Shown here in pieces: positions 1 through 10,635 of a DNA stretch of 64,000 nucleotides. The DNA is taken from NCBI GenBank assembly GCA_021404685.1, contig QWHC01000010.1:62001-126000 (forward strand). Reading direction: 5' to 3'. The stretch comes from Chloroflexi bacterium CFX4. GTDB taxonomy: Bacteria; Chloroflexota; Anaerolineae; Aggregatilineales; UBA2796. The notes below the pieces were generated by a model that saw only the letters and a list, made by a program, of their open reading frames with translations, ran no database searches and was not told the origin of the DNA. The position numbers and the translations under genes are program-made. How positions within the stretch are numbered: the first letter of the stretch is position 1; each line of letters begins with the position of its first letter.

Positions 1-28
1 GTGTGGCACCAAACACCGCACACGGCAC

Positions 29-57
29 TTGAAAAAAGTTTATATATTTTCTATAAA
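29..57 (+). promoter_or_regulatory. Sigma-70-type promoter for the WXG100 gene
   Basis: TTGAAA at 29-34 and TATAAA at 52-57 are separated by exactly 17 bases in an AT-rich stretch, which fits a housekeeping sigma-70 promoter. Transcription would begin near position 64 and leave a leader of about 140 bases before the start codon at 206. Seen directly; activity is inferred. Confidence 0.6.
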
Positions 58-89
58 ATCTTTGTAAAAGTTTACTGTACCTTGCCGAA

Positions 90-200
90 ATTCCTCAGCG
101 TGATTTTGAAAGCGCCAGACGTGCTTATGTATATTCCTCAGTGTACCACTATGCATACACTGCTCCCTGATCAATGCATCTTTTTTAACATGCTGAGGGG
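90..200 (+). promoter_or_regulatory. Leader with two copies of an anti-Shine-Dalgarno-like motif
   Basis: ATTCCTCAGCGT (90-101) and ATTCCTCAGTGT (133-144) repeat within the leader. CCTCAGC in the first copy is the exact complement of GCTGAGG at 192-198, which overlaps the ribosome binding site GAGGGG (195-200) of the gene starting at 206. Either copy could pair with the ribosome binding site and hide it. This is a structural inference only. Confidence 0.3.
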
Positions 201-205
201 TTGCG

Positions 206-1129
206 ATGGTTTCTTCTATCATTCGCATGGATTATGCGGAAGGCAAAACCTGTGAAACTTGCTTCTCGCAACATGCCGATTCCACCCGACAATTGTTGAA
301 TTCACTTACACGCCAGCTTGATCAGCTTGCAGCCGGCGGATGGCTTGGGCGCGGCGCGCAGCAATTCTACGCTGAAATGCAGGAGGTTGTGCTGCCTGCC
401 CTGGAGCGCATGGCAGCCGCGCTTGAGGAAGCCCGCCGCTGCACACAACGCATCGCCCAAGATTTTCAGAAGGCAGAACAAGAAGCAGGCGCGCTCTTTA
501 TGGGTGCTGCCCTTATGTTTGCTTCTCTCAACAAAGGCGGTCTAGAACAACAAGACGGTCAAAGCGAACGCACACAGGCGCTGATCGAGCGCTTCCGCGA
601 GCGCTTGCGGAACGGGCAACAGCCCTTAGAAGCAAGCGCAGGTGTGGGCGTCTTGCCAGTGTTGGGCGCGGTTGCGCTGGCTGACGGACCGCTTCCCATC
701 GGCGATGCTATCGCCATCATTGGTTTGTTAGGTGTCCTTGCGCTCGGCGGGACAGTTTTGATGAGCAATTCGTCCTCCAATACCACTTCGGGAAACGTTG
801 ACGAAGAAAAGGTGGGGCGCGTTGTGGGCGAGTCGCAGGGTGCAACGGGCAACGTAACCAGCGGCGAAACCTTGAATGATGACGAGGCGCTGGAGGCGCT
901 GGAGGACTGGGTTGGCGATGATGTTGAAGAAGTCTCGCCGGGCGTTTTTCGCAGCCGCCAGCCAAACGCTGATGGTACCTATAATCAGGGGCGCATTGAC
1001 GATGGATCATTGGCGGGCGAGCATGGCGATATTGGCCCGCATGTTCACTTGGAGCGGGTACGCCCTGATCCACAGCGCCCGGGCCGCTGGATAACCGAAT
1101 CCAACAACCATATTCCGCTAACGCCTTAG
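206..1129 (+). CDS. WXG100-family protein with a C-terminal effector-like region
   Basis: 307 residues. The first ~100 residues are predicted helical and carry the W-x-G turn as GWLGRG (about residues 45-50), as in WXG100/ESAT-6 substrates of type VII secretion. Residues ~145-190 are hydrophobic and could span a membrane or form a packing segment. The last ~75 residues have a different character, with GEHGDIGPHVHLERV and a terminal SNNHIPL, and look like a compact C-terminal domain such as polymorphic toxins carry. GAGGGG at 195-200 supports the start. The next gene follows 18 bases later and may be its immunity partner. I do not recognise the toxin family, so toxicity is inferred from architecture. 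Confidence 0.65.
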   Translation: MVSSIIRMDYAEGKTCETCFSQHADSTRQLLNSLTRQLDQLAAGGWLGRGAQQFYAEMQEVVLPALERMAAALEEARRCTQRIAQDFQKAEQEAGALFMGAALMFASLNKGGLEQQDGQSERTQALIERFRERLRNGQQPLEASAGVGVLPVLGAVALADGPLPIGDAIAIIGLLGVLALGGTVLMSNSSSNTTSGNVDEEKVGRVVGESQGATGNVTSGETLNDDEALEALEDWVGDDVEEVSPGVFRSRQPNADGTYNQGRIDDGSLAGEHGDIGPHVHLERVRPDPQRPGRWITESNNHIPLTP

Positions 1130-1147
1130 AAGGGACTATGATAAGCT

Positions 1148-1534
1148 ATGTCTGAGCAAACATCGCCAACAATCCGTCTGAACGTCGTCGGGCGCGTGCA
1201 GGGCGGGCGCTACGACGGTTGGTATTTGGTCGTTTTGCCTAAGGCAGCGCCGGAGGCGGCTGATTCTTACACCGTCTACATCTGCACCGATACAACCTTT
1301 GCCTTTGCGCCTGAGGTGCGTGAGTGTTACAACACATGGCTGCCCAACTACGACTCGCTCGAATATCACATCGCACAGCACTTTCCCGCCGTTGAGTGGG
1401 ACGAGAGCATCCCGCCGCCACGCTTCACCAGCAACCCACGCACGATGAACCTTGCGGCGCGCTTCCGCGCACGGGCGCAAGGCAGCCAAGCCAATCAAGA
1501 GAACCAAGAGGATCAAACGGATCAAGAGGAATGA
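1148..1534 (+). CDS. Small acidic protein, candidate immunity partner
   Basis: 128 residues, no signal peptide or membrane segment. The core (~residues 8-95) is rich in aromatic residues and predicted beta strands (GGRYDGWYLVVLP, SYTVYICTD). The tail is low-complexity and rich in Gln, Asn, Glu and Asp. It lies 18 bases after the WXG100 protein in the same direction with AGAAGGGA upstream, so the two are probably co-transcribed. Position and size fit an immunity protein for a C-terminal toxin, but no family is recognised and the role is inferred from context alone. Confidence 0.5.
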   Translation: MSEQTSPTIRLNVVGRVQGGRYDGWYLVVLPKAAPEAADSYTVYICTDTTFAFAPEVRECYNTWLPNYDSLEYHIAQHFPAVEWDESIPPPRFTSNPRTMNLAARFRARAQGSQANQENQEDQTDQEE

Positions 1535-1539
1535 TCAGC

Positions 1540-1562
1540 AGGGCAGGTGGATAACCTGCCCT
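1540..1562. terminator. Hairpin between convergent genes
   Basis: A perfect 9-bp stem (1540-1548 with 1554-1562) and a 5-base loop lie between the ends of the 128-residue gene and pgk. There is no clear T-run on either side, so it may be a weak bidirectional terminator or an mRNA end stabiliser. Confidence 0.4.
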
Positions 1563-1576
1563 ACCTTGTGGTGAGC

Positions 1577-2767
1577 TTACTTATCGTTCAGGGCAACCAC
1601 GCCGGGCAAGGCGCGCCCTTCCAGCAGTTCAAGGCTGGCGCCGCCACCCGTGCTGATGTGCGTCATGCGCTCGCCGAGTTCCGCCTGCTGCACGGCAGCC
1701 GCTGAGTCGCCGCCGCCAATGATCGTGATCACGCCTTTTTCGGTCAGCGCGGCAAGGATTTGCGCGATGGCATTAGTGCCTTTGGCAAAGGGCTGCATCT
1801 CGAAAACGCCCATCGGTCCATTCCAAACGACTGTTTTCGCCTCGTTGAGCAGCGCCGCATAGTGATCAACCGTGGCAGGTCCGATGTCGAGGATTTGCCA
1901 ACCGTCAGGCGTATCCTGATCGGCGCGGATGATCTGCGTATTGGCGTCCTCCTTGAAGGCGTCCGCGATCACGCAGTCAATCGGCAAAATCAGCTTGCCG
2001 CCGCTTTTCGCCAGCAGATCGCGTGCCGTCTCCAGCGCGTTTTCTTCAACCAATGAGGCGCCCGTTGCCCGTCCCTGTGCGCGGAAGAACGTATTAGCCA
2101 TGCCGCCGCCGATGATCACCTTATCCGCCTTTGCCAAGAGCGCTTCGATCACCTTGATCTTATCGCTGACCTTTGCGCCGCCTAGAATGGCGATCAGCGG
2201 GCGGACTGGTGCATCAAGCGCGCTGGCAAGGTAGGTCAGTTCTTTTTCCATCAGCAAGCCAGCCACGGCGGGCATCAGTTTGGCAACTGCTTCGGTGCTG
2301 CTGTGGGCGCGGTGCGCCGAACCAAAGGCGTCGTTCACGTAGACATCGCCGAATTTGGCGAACTGCGCGGCGAGTTCAGGGCTGTTCTGCGTCTCGCCCA
2401 CGTAGAAGCGCGTGTTCTCCAACAGCACAAGGCTGCCAGACGGCAAGGCGTTCGCTGCGGCAACGGCTGCCTCATCGAGCGGATTTTCAATGAAGGTGAC
2501 AGGGCGGCTGAGGTGCGCCTCTAGGGCGGCTGCGACGGGACGCAGCGAGTATTTCGGGTCTGGCACGCCGTCTTTGGGTCTGCCCAAGTGCGACATCAAC
2601 ACGATAGACTGCGGCTGTTGATCGAGGATGGCGCGCAAGGTTGGCAGGGCGGCGGTGATGCGCGTCTCATCAGTGATGCTGCCATTCTCAAGTGGCACAT
2701 TGAAATCCACACGGACAAGCACGCGCTTGCCGCTCAGATCAATATCGCGGATCGTCTTTTTATTCAT
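1577..2767 (-). CDS. pgk: Phosphoglycerate kinase
   Basis: 396 residues, normal family length. The enzyme transfers phosphate from 1,3-bisphosphoglycerate to ADP in glycolysis, in the cytoplasm. The substrate-binding RVDFNVPL motif is at residues 19-26 and the nucleotide-binding GGGDSAA motif near residue 351. The ATG at 2767 is preferred over upstream in-frame codons because homology begins there and GGAG precedes it. It lies 71 bases downstream of gap on the same strand, a common glycolytic operon, with a hairpin in between. Confidence 0.97.
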   Translation of the reverse strand: MNKKTIRDIDLSGKRVLVRVDFNVPLENGSITDETRITAALPTLRAILDQQPQSIVLMSHLGRPKDGVPDPKYSLRPVAAALEAHLSRPVTFIENPLDEAAVAAANALPSGSLVLLENTRFYVGETQNSPELAAQFAKFGDVYVNDAFGSAHRAHSSTEAVAKLMPAVAGLLMEKELTYLASALDAPVRPLIAILGGAKVSDKIKVIEALLAKADKVIIGGGMANTFFRAQGRATGASLVEENALETARDLLAKSGGKLILPIDCVIADAFKEDANTQIIRADQDTPDGWQILDIGPATVDHYAALLNEAKTVVWNGPMGVFEMQPFAKGTNAIAQILAALTEKGVITIIGGGDSAAAVQQAELGERMTHISTGGGASLELLEGRALPGVVALNDK

Positions 2768-2791
2768 GCAAGAAACGCTCCATGCTTGCAA

Positions 2792-2819
2792 ACAGGCGGG
2801 AAAGGGTCTTCCCGCCTGT
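2792..2819 (-). other. Intercistronic hairpin between gap and pgk
   Basis: An 11-bp perfect stem (2792-2802 with 2809-2819) and a 6-base loop lie in the 71-base gap. Read on the minus strand, a short T-run (GTTTG) follows the stem. It could act as a partial terminator or RNA-processing site that sets gap above pgk. Confidence 0.45.
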
Positions 2820-2838
2820 GAGGATTTACGAGGATTCC

Positions 2839-3876
<1,038 letters not shown>

Positions 3877-3938
3877 TCATTCAAACGGACTGAATGTACC
3901 GCTTTTAGCGGGCAGCGGCAAGTGACATTCATCACCCG

Positions 3939-4541
3939 TCAGCGTTCAAATGTACTAGGTTTTTCAGGCACAACAAGCCAGTAGATGCCCTCTTGACGAG
4001 TCATCAACCCTTCATCTACCAACGCCCGCCGAAAAGTCGCATAATCCGGATGGTGGCGGGCGATAATCTCGTTGACCATGCGCTCAGGGTAGCGCTCGTT
4101 AGGCGAAAAGCGCGCCGCCATCCACTTCAGCACCACCAAAAACTGCTTGCGCTGCGATGGGATGGTCTTTAGGCGCTCACCTTCAAAGAAGTTTCGCAAC
4201 ACTTGGCGTTCCCACGCGGCGCTGCCTTCCAGCACGCGCTGCGAGGCTGCCCGCGCACCGCCAAACAGCCGCTTGTTCAGGTCAAGCAGGGCGCGCTTAT
4301 TCAGCGAATAGTGCGGCACGCCATTGCGCTGCACACTCTTGAGCAGGTTGAGGCGGCTGAAGTGTTCAATCTGGCGCTGCACGCGCAGCCCAAAGCGTTC
4401 GGTCAGCGCGACGAGGCTGTGTTCGCCGTCTGCCAACACACCCATGAGCTGAAGGCGCTCAGGGTCTAGGAATGCCTTCAAGTGATCGCGCAGCAGGGCG
4501 CGTTCTTCGTTGGGATCAAGCGCTTCCGTTGTTTCCGTCAT
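3939..4541 (-). CDS. DUF2087 winged-helix regulator
   Basis: 200 residues from the ATG at 4541. The N-terminal ~85 residues resemble an ArsR-like winged helix ([20 protein letters not shown] followed by a recognition-helix region). Residues ~125-190 match the DUF2087 pattern, with [19 protein letters not shown] and [16 protein letters not shown]. Such proteins are presumed DNA-binding regulators with an unknown ligand. The start lies 26 bases inside the 3' end of aspS, which suggests translational coupling. A longer ORF exists but its extra N-terminus does not look conserved. Confidence 0.8.
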   Translation of the reverse strand: MTETTEALDPNEERALLRDHLKAFLDPERLQLMGVLADGEHSLVALTERFGLRVQRQIEHFSRLNLLKSVQRNGVPHYSLNKRALLDLNKRLFGGARAASQRVLEGSAAWERQVLRNFFEGERLKTIPSQRKQFLVVLKWMAARFSPNERYPERMVNEIIARHHPDYATFRRALVDEGLMTRQEGIYWLVVPEKPSTFER

Positions 4542-6327
4542 GGGAGATTTCCTCTGCAAGGCGGATGTGCAATTCGGTGAGCTGGTGCGCGTCCGCCTCG
4601 CTGGGCGCACCTGCCATCAGGTCAGCAGCCTGCTGCGACTTGGGGAAGGCGATCACTTCACGGATGTTGGGTTCGCCTGCCAGCAGCATCACCAGGCGAT
4701 CAATGCCGGGCGCGATGCCGCCGTGCGGCGGTGTGCCGTACTCAAACGCCTCCAACATGTGACCAAAGCGCGCCTTGGCGTCCTCAACATCTAAGCCGAT
4801 CAGCCCAAAGACTTTCTCTTGCAAGGCGCGGTCGTGAATACGAATGCTGCCGCCTGCCACCTCGTAGCCGTTGCAGGCAAGGTCATATTGCTGCCCACGT
4901 GCCTTGCTCGGATCGCTATCCAAGAATGGAATATCCTCCGTCATGGGCGATGTGAACAAGTGGTGCGAGGGATCCCAACGCTGTTCATCGGCGTTCCAAT
5001 CAAAGAGTGGGAAATCAATGATCCAACAGAAGGCGATCTTTTTCGGATCAGCCAAGCCAAGCCGCGCACCGAATTCGCGCCGCACGGCGTCCAGCACAGC
5101 GCACACAACAGGGTGTGTATCGCTGGAGATCAGGATCAAGTCGCCCTGCTGCGCTTCCATGCGCTCAATAAGCGCGGTCATCTGCTCCACCGTGAAAAAC
5201 TTGCCAATGGGCGATTTGACCTGCCCACTTTCGCCGCTCTCAAGGGCAATATAGGCGAGCCCCTTGCCGCCGGCGCCCTTGGCAAGTTCGGTCAGGTCGT
5301 CAAGCTGTTTGCGGCTGTAATTGCCACAGCCTGGAATGCGAATAGCGCGAATGGGATTGCCAGCGGCGGCATTCTCGACAAAGACCTTGAAGCCCGTCTG
5401 GGCGGCAAGGTCGGTGATGTCTACGATCTCCAACCCATAGCGCAGATCGGGCTTATCACAGCCATATTTCAGCATAGCCTCTTGCAGCGTTAGGCGTGGG
5501 AAGGTGGGTGTGACCAACTGGCAGCCTGTCAGTGGCGCCGCAACCTCGACAAGCTTGATCATCAGCCCTTCGATGAGCGTTAGCACGTCCTCACGTTCAA
5601 CAAAGCTCATCTCCATATCAAGCTGTGTGAACTCCGGCTGGCGATCACCACGCTGATCTTCATCACGGAAGCAGCGCGCAATCTGGAAGTAGCGTTCATA
5701 GCCTGCCACCATCAGCAACTGCTTCAACTGCTGAGGCGATTGCGGCAAGGCATAGAACTTACCGGGATGCACACGGCTTGGCACCAGGTAATCACGGGCG
5801 CCTTCGGGCGTGGTCTTGAACAAGATCGGCGTCTCGATCTCGATAAAGCCGCGCTCATAGAGGTAATCGCGGATGGCTTTGGTAACCATGCCACGCAAGA
5901 TCAGGTTGCGCTGCATACGCTGGCGGCGCAGATCAAGGTAGCGGTATTTCAGGCGCAGCGCCTCATCCACCTTGCTCTCGGCGCTCACTTCAAAGGGCGG
6001 CGTCTTGGCGGCGTTCAGCACGCGCACGCGCTGCACTTCGACCTCGATGCCGCCGGTGGGCAGGTTTGGGTTCACCATGCCCTCAGGGCGCGGGCGCACA
6101 ATGCCCTCGATCTGCACGACATATTCGCGCCCGATTTGTTCGGCGGCAGCGTGTGCTTCAGGCGCGCTTTGCACATCTACTGTTGCCTGCGTAATGCCCC
6201 ACCGATCCCGCAGATCAATGAAGACGACGCCGCCTTGTGCGCGCACGCGGTTCACCCAACCTGCCAATTTAACGTGCTGTGCGGCGTGTTCAGGGCGCAG
6301 TTCGCCGCAAGTGTGTGTTTTGAGCAT
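4516..6327 (-). CDS. aspS: Aspartyl-tRNA synthetase
   Basis: 603 residues, the usual length of bacterial-type AspRS. It charges tRNA-Asp with aspartate. The N-terminal OB-fold anticodon-binding domain is at ~1-105, followed by the class II catalytic core with [25 protein letters not shown] (motif 2) and [16 protein letters not shown] (motif 3). The bacterial GAD insertion lies in between (~residues 290-400). The ATG at 6327 opens the conserved [11 protein letters not shown] and is chosen over upstream codons. It is the first gene before a DUF2087 regulator. Whether it also charges tRNA-Asn cannot be told here. Confidence 0.97.
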   Translation of the reverse strand: MLKTHTCGELRPEHAAQHVKLAGWVNRVRAQGGVVFIDLRDRWGITQATVDVQSAPEAHAAAEQIGREYVVQIEGIVRPRPEGMVNPNLPTGGIEVEVQRVRVLNAAKTPPFEVSAESKVDEALRLKYRYLDLRRQRMQRNLILRGMVTKAIRDYLYERGFIEIETPILFKTTPEGARDYLVPSRVHPGKFYALPQSPQQLKQLLMVAGYERYFQIARCFRDEDQRGDRQPEFTQLDMEMSFVEREDVLTLIEGLMIKLVEVAAPLTGCQLVTPTFPRLTLQEAMLKYGCDKPDLRYGLEIVDITDLAAQTGFKVFVENAAAGNPIRAIRIPGCGNYSRKQLDDLTELAKGAGGKGLAYIALESGESGQVKSPIGKFFTVEQMTALIERMEAQQGDLILISSDTHPVVCAVLDAVRREFGARLGLADPKKIAFCWIIDFPLFDWNADEQRWDPSHHLFTSPMTEDIPFLDSDPSKARGQQYDLACNGYEVAGGSIRIHDRALQEKVFGLIGLDVEDAKARFGHMLEAFEYGTPPHGGIAPGIDRLVMLLAGEPNIREVIAFPKSQQAADLMAGAPSEADAHQLTELHIRLAEEISHDGNNGSA

Positions 6328-6516
6328 ACAGTAAGCCTTTGAATGCGTGGATATGGTTTTAGTTCTAACACGGCGTGCGGCAAGGCGCAATCCTTAACCT
6401 GTGCGGCGGATGCCCACCGCCCGCTTAGACGCTATAAAATTCCCACAGCTTTTGCCCGCAGGCAACATTATCATGCTATGATGGACACACAAAACGCTTT
6501 GCGGGAGTGTTTCGGG

Positions 6517-7206
6517 ATGGCGGCAAAGATTTTGGTGGTGGATGATGAACTGCCCATCGTGCAGGTGCTGGCTTACAACCTGAAGCAGAACGGCTATCAG
6601 GTCTGTGTGGCGCACGATGGCGAAGCAGCCTTAGCGCAGGCGCGCCAACATCTGCCCGATCTGGTTGTGCTTGACCTGATGCTGCCCAAGCTGGACGGCT
6701 TGGATGTTTGCCGCATACTGCGGCGCGAACGCGATGTGCCGATCATCATGCTGACCGCACGCGACGACGAGATAGACCGCGTGCTTGGGTTGGAACTGGG
6801 CGCCGATGATTACGTCGTCAAGCCGTTTAGCGTGCGTGAACTGCTGGCGCGCATTAAAAATATTCTGCGACGCTTGCACCCTGCTGAGGATGCCGTTCGT
6901 GAAGGCGTTGTGCGCGTTGGTGCGCTCACCATAGATAGCGCACGCCATACCGTCTTGGTTGGCGATCAGCCGCTCGAACTGACCATGCTTGAGTTCACGC
7001 TGCTGCACACGATGGCGCGCCATGCAGGGCAAGTGCTGAGCCGTGAACAGCTCATCGAGCAGATTTGGGGCTATGCTTGGGATGGGGATGGGCGTGTGGT
7101 GGATGCCGTTGTGAAGCGCCTTCGCGGTAAGCTGCGGCAAACCTCACCCGAAGCCCTGATCGTGACGGTACGTGGGTTAGGCTATAAGCTAAAAGATGAT
7201 CACTAA
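6517..7206 (+). CDS. PhoB/OmpR-family response regulator
   Basis: 229 residues from the ATG at 6517, which has GGGAG nine bases upstream. The receiver domain (1-120) has the acidic pair at 9-10, phospho-acceptor Asp53 in LVVLDLMLP, and a conserved Lys in VVKPFS. The C-terminal winged helix (~130-228) is of the OmpR class. It overlaps the downstream kinase by 11 bases, so the two form a cognate pair. The target is unknown; similarity to PhoB does not prove phosphate control, since no pst or pho genes are nearby. Confidence 0.93.
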   Translation: MAAKILVVDDELPIVQVLAYNLKQNGYQVCVAHDGEAALAQARQHLPDLVVLDLMLPKLDGLDVCRILRRERDVPIIMLTARDDEIDRVLGLELGADDYVVKPFSVRELLARIKNILRRLHPAEDAVREGVVRVGALTIDSARHTVLVGDQPLELTMLEFTLLHTMARHAGQVLSREQLIEQIWGYAWDGDGRVVDAVVKRLRGKLRQTSPEALIVTVRGLGYKLKDDH

Positions 7207-8686
7207 CATTCGCTTTCGATTGATCCTGAGCCACCTGACGGTTATCGTGCTGGCGATGGCGCTTTCAGGCGTTGTGCTGCTTTCGTTGATTGAACAATAT
7301 TTCTTGCAGGCGGCGCACAACAGCCTGATGGCGCAAGCGCGCCTGACCGCTGCCGCCATCTTGCCTGACGCGCCGCCTGCGGAGGAGAGCCAGCCGCCGT
7401 TGGCAAACCTGCTCCAGCAGCAGGCACCGCAGAATCTATTCCTTGAATCTGCCAACGTCAGCCAATTGCAAGCAGGCAACTTCCAGCTTGATCCACGCGC
7501 TGATGTAACGCTTCAGCTTGGCGCGCAGTTGAACACGCATATTCGCATCTTGAACGCCAGCGGCACTGTGCTGGTGGATTCGCAAGGGGCGGCAGGCAGC
7601 ACGACGGTTGGCACACGCCTCCAGGCAAACAGGCTCATCCAGCAGGCACAGCAAGGGCAAAGCGCCAGTGATCGGCTGGAGGGCAATACGTTGGCGCTGG
7701 CGCTGCCTGTGATGCACGCCGACAACTTGGTTGCCATCGTCTATTTGAGGCAGCCTTTGGCGGATATGTTCATTGTGCTTGACGATTTGCGTAGCCGATG
7801 GCTGCTCTCTACGACGGGCGGCTTGCTGCTCTCGGCAGTGGTCGGCTTAGTGCTATCCCAGGTTATTGTCAAGCCGTTGCGCCGCCTGACCGCGGCAGCG
7901 GAAGCCGTAGCCGATGGAAACTTTAACCAGCAAGTGAGCATCAACAGCCGCGATGAGCTAGGGCGCTTAAGCCACACCTTCAACCAGATGACCGCACGCC
8001 TGCAAGCGGCACGCCAAATGCAGACCGATTTCGTCGCCAATGTTTCCCACGAGTTGCGGACGCCGCTGACCTCCGTCAAGACCATGATCGAGACGCTGCG
8101 GCATGGCGCATTTGATGACGAGGCGGTGCGCGAACCGTTCCTTGCCATATTGGAGCGTGAGACCGACCGCCTCATTCGGTTGGTGAATGATTTGTTGCTG
8201 CTCTCAAGGGTAGATTCGCAAGGCTTGCACCTGCGCCGCACACCTGTGGCGCTGGATGCGCTTATACAAAAGGCACTCCGCCCACTGATGGAGCAGTATC
8301 CGAACCGCATTCACCTACAAGAGGTTGATCAGGGGTGTGTTATGGTAGATGCAGATCGCATAGCGCAAGTGTTTATCAACGTGACGCACAACGCACTGAC
8401 CTACTCACCGCCGCACAGCACGGTCACCATCGCGGCTTGCCGCCAAGCTGCGGCTGAGCTGCGTCTCACCATTAGCGATCACGGCATTGGCATTCCCGCT
8501 GCGGAGTTGCCACGCATTGGGCAGCGTTTTTACCGCACCGATAGCGCACGCTCACGCTTGCAGGGCGGCAGCGGCTTGGGGCTGGCCATTGCCAGGGCGC
8601 TTGTGGAAGCACACACTGGGCAACTGTGGCTGAACAGCACAGAAGGCGTTGGCACGCAAGTCCATTTTACGCTGCCGCTTGGCTAA
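7196..8686 (+). CDS. Membrane sensor histidine kinase (PhoR-like)
   Basis: 496 residues. One transmembrane segment at ~9-31, an extracytoplasmic region of ~165 residues, a second segment at ~203-222, a HAMP domain at ~223-275, then HisKA with phospho-acceptor His285 in ANVSHELRTP. The HATPase domain has N (NVTHNALTYS), G1 (DHGIGI) and G2 (GGSGLGLAI) boxes. It would phosphorylate the regulator encoded immediately upstream. The extracytoplasmic region gives no recognised ligand fold. Confidence 0.93.
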   Translation: MITNIRFRLILSHLTVIVLAMALSGVVLLSLIEQYFLQAAHNSLMAQARLTAAAILPDAPPAEESQPPLANLLQQQAPQNLFLESANVSQLQAGNFQLDPRADVTLQLGAQLNTHIRILNASGTVLVDSQGAAGSTTVGTRLQANRLIQQAQQGQSASDRLEGNTLALALPVMHADNLVAIVYLRQPLADMFIVLDDLRSRWLLSTTGGLLLSAVVGLVLSQVIVKPLRRLTAAAEAVADGNFNQQVSINSRDELGRLSHTFNQMTARLQAARQMQTDFVANVSHELRTPLTSVKTMIETLRHGAFDDEAVREPFLAILERETDRLIRLVNDLLLLSRVDSQGLHLRRTPVALDALIQKALRPLMEQYPNRIHLQEVDQGCVMVDADRIAQVFINVTHNALTYSPPHSTVTIAACRQAAAELRLTISDHGIGIPAAELPRIGQRFYRTDSARSRLQGGSGLGLAIARALVEAHTGQLWLNSTEGVGTQVHFTLPLG

Positions 8687-8739
8687 AGCGCGCCAAGGCG
8701 CCTCCGAACACTCCGACACCGTGATCCCGCGTAGGTGGG

Positions 8740-9705
8740 CTACTTATGCGTATCAAGCTGTTTGCGCGCCCAAGCGATAGTGTTCTGAATGCCCTCCGCA
8801 AAGGCAACCCTAGGCTGCCACCCGAACAAGTCATTCGCCCGCTGAATATTGGCGGCACTGGCGCGCATATCGCCGGGCTGGGCAGCCGCATAGCGCACAG
8901 GATAGGTGCTGCGCGTTTTACCAAAGGCGCTCAGCACAGCATCACAGAGCATATTGACGCTGGTTGGGGCGCCGGTGCCAAGGTTGATGACCTGCCCAAA
9001 GGTCGGCGGTGCATCGAGGGCATCAGCCCAGGCGCGTGCCACATCTGAAACATGCACAAAATCGCGGGATTGCTCACCATCCGAGTGAATGGTGATCGGC
9101 TCGCCGCGCAGCACATTCCCAATGAAGATCGCCAGCACGCCTTGATAAGCATTCGTCAGGCTTTGGCGCTCGCCGTAGACGTTGAACATACGGAACGAGG
9201 TCGCGTTGAGGGTAAAATCCAGATCGCGGCGGGCTGCCGTCAGATACACGTAGCGCTCGGCGGCATATTTGGTGATCGCATAGTAGGACACAGGATCCGG
9301 CGGCGCGGATTCAGGCGTTGGCGCAGGGTTGCTGTTGCCGTAAATGGTCATGGAGCTGGCGAAGATCAGGCGCGGCACGCGGTGCGCGAGGCAGGCTTGC
9401 AGCACATTAAGGGTGCCAAGCGTGTTCACGCTTAGGTCATGGGCAGGATCAGCAAACGAGAGGCGGATAGAGGCTTGCCCTGCCAAGTGCAGCACGGCGT
9501 CTAGCCCTTGTTCAAAAAGCGGCGCAAGGTCGGCAGGATTGCTAACATCGCCTTGTGTGAAGGCAGCGGCAGGGTTCACATAAGCGCGCCTGCCGCCACT
9601 GAGGTTATCAAGCACGGCAACGCTATAGCCGCGCTTGATGAGTTCATCGGTGATGTGGCTGCCAATGAAGCCCGCACCACCCGTCACGAGAATACGTTTA
9701 CTCAC
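8740..9705 (-). CDS. NAD-dependent sugar-nucleotide epimerase/dehydratase
   Basis: 321 residues from a GTG at 9705; a TTG at 9717, directly after the permease stop, is the alternative. Extended SDR family: NAD-binding GGAGFIGSH near the N-terminus, catalytic Tyr-x3-Lys in YYAITK, and substrate-region motifs close to UDP-glucose 4-epimerases. It probably interconverts nucleotide sugars in the cytoplasm. The 12-base gap to the upstream permease gene places it as the last gene of the sugar-transport operon, which may link an imported sugar to nucleotide-sugar metabolism. The exact substrate is not resolved. Confidence 0.85.
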   Translation of the reverse strand: MSKRILVTGGAGFIGSHITDELIKRGYSVAVLDNLSGGRRAYVNPAAAFTQGDVSNPADLAPLFEQGLDAVLHLAGQASIRLSFADPAHDLSVNTLGTLNVLQACLAHRVPRLIFASSMTIYGNSNPAPTPESAPPDPVSYYAITKYAAERYVYLTAARRDLDFTLNATSFRMFNVYGERQSLTNAYQGVLAIFIGNVLRGEPITIHSDGEQSRDFVHVSDVARAWADALDAPPTFGQVINLGTGAPTSVNMLCDAVLSAFGKTRSTYPVRYAAAQPGDMRASAANIQRANDLFGWQPRVAFAEGIQNTIAWARKQLDTHK

Positions 9706-9717
9706 GATAACGAACAA

Positions 9718-10635
9718 CTATCCTTTCAAACCTGAGGTGCTAATGCCCTGTGTGAACAAGCGTTGTGTGAAGAAGTATAAGATCATCACGGGCAACAGCG
9801 CCACAACTGCCGCTGCCATCAGCAGGTGAAGTTGCGTGCCGCCATCTTGCCTGAACTGCTGCAACGCCACCGCAATCGGACGCCACGACTCGTCCGAGGT
9901 GACCAACAGGGGCCACTCCAGTGCGCTCCAGACTGCCACAAAGCAGAACAGGACGGTCGTCATGATCGGCGCCCAAGAGATCGGCACGACCACAGAGCGC
10001 AAGAAGCGCAGATGCCCTGCACCGTCCACACGGGCCGCTTCCCAAAGTTCATTGGGAATCTGCATAAAGAACTGGCGCAGCAGGAAGATGCTGAACGTAT
10101 TGGAGAGGAAGGGGATGACGAGCGCGGGCCAATTGTTCATCCAGGTCAGCGATGGGTGAATGCTGCGGAAGAAGCGATCTACCTGCGTCACGATGATCAG
10201 GTTCGGCACGAGGATGATGATGCTCGGCACAAAGAGCGTCATCAACAACATGCCAAAGATCAGGTTGCGACCGGGAAAGCGCATCCGTGCAAAGGCATAG
10301 GCTGCCAGCACACAGATCACAGTCTGCCCAACCACCGAGAAAATCTCGATAATAATGGTGTTCCGCAGGAAGACGATGAACTGCCGCGAAACGCCCAACC
10401 GCTGTGAGCCGAACAACACATCTGTGTAGTTCTGCATCTGAATGCCGAGCGTTGGAAGGATGTTGGTGGTGTTGTTTGCCTCAAACGAGGTCTGCAAGGA
10501 TTTGCCGACCATGAAAGCAAACGGCAAGATGTAGACGATTGCCGCGAAACTCAACGCCACATAGACGAAGAGGCGAAACCAGTTGATCTGGCGCTTGGCG
10601 CGCCGTGAGCCTGCCGAAAGTGCCATATCAGCCAT
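9718..10635 (-). CDS. Carbohydrate ABC transporter permease, MalG type
   Basis: 305 residues with about six membrane segments. The EAA loop WEAARVDGAG is followed by a membrane-proximal stretch, as needed for docking the ATPase. The family is CUT1 (binding-protein-dependent sugar import). It overlaps the MalF-type permease upstream by 8 bases, so the pair is translated together. No ATPase gene lies in this operon, so the importer probably uses a shared multi-sugar ATPase encoded elsewhere, as is common for CUT1 systems. Confidence 0.92.
   Translation of the reverse strand: MADMALSAGSRRAKRQINWFRLFVYVALSFAAIVYILPFAFMVGKSLQTSFEANNTTNILPTLGIQMQNYTDVLFGSQRLGVSRQFIVFLRNTIIIEIFSVVGQTVICVLAAYAFARMRFPGRNLIFGMLLMTLFVPSIIILVPNLIIVTQVDRFFRSIHPSLTWMNNWPALVIPFLSNTFSIFLLRQFFMQIPNELWEAARVDGAGHLRFLRSVVVPISWAPIMTTVLFCFVAVWSALEWPLLVTSDESWRPIAVALQQFRQDGGTQLHLLMAAAVVALLPVMILYFFTQRLFTQGISTSGLKG

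Noticed and set aside
6343-6516. Upstream in-frame extension of the PhoB-type regulator
   Set aside because: The extra residues are not receiver-like, while the ATG at 6517 has a well-placed GGGAG and starts the conserved beta strand.
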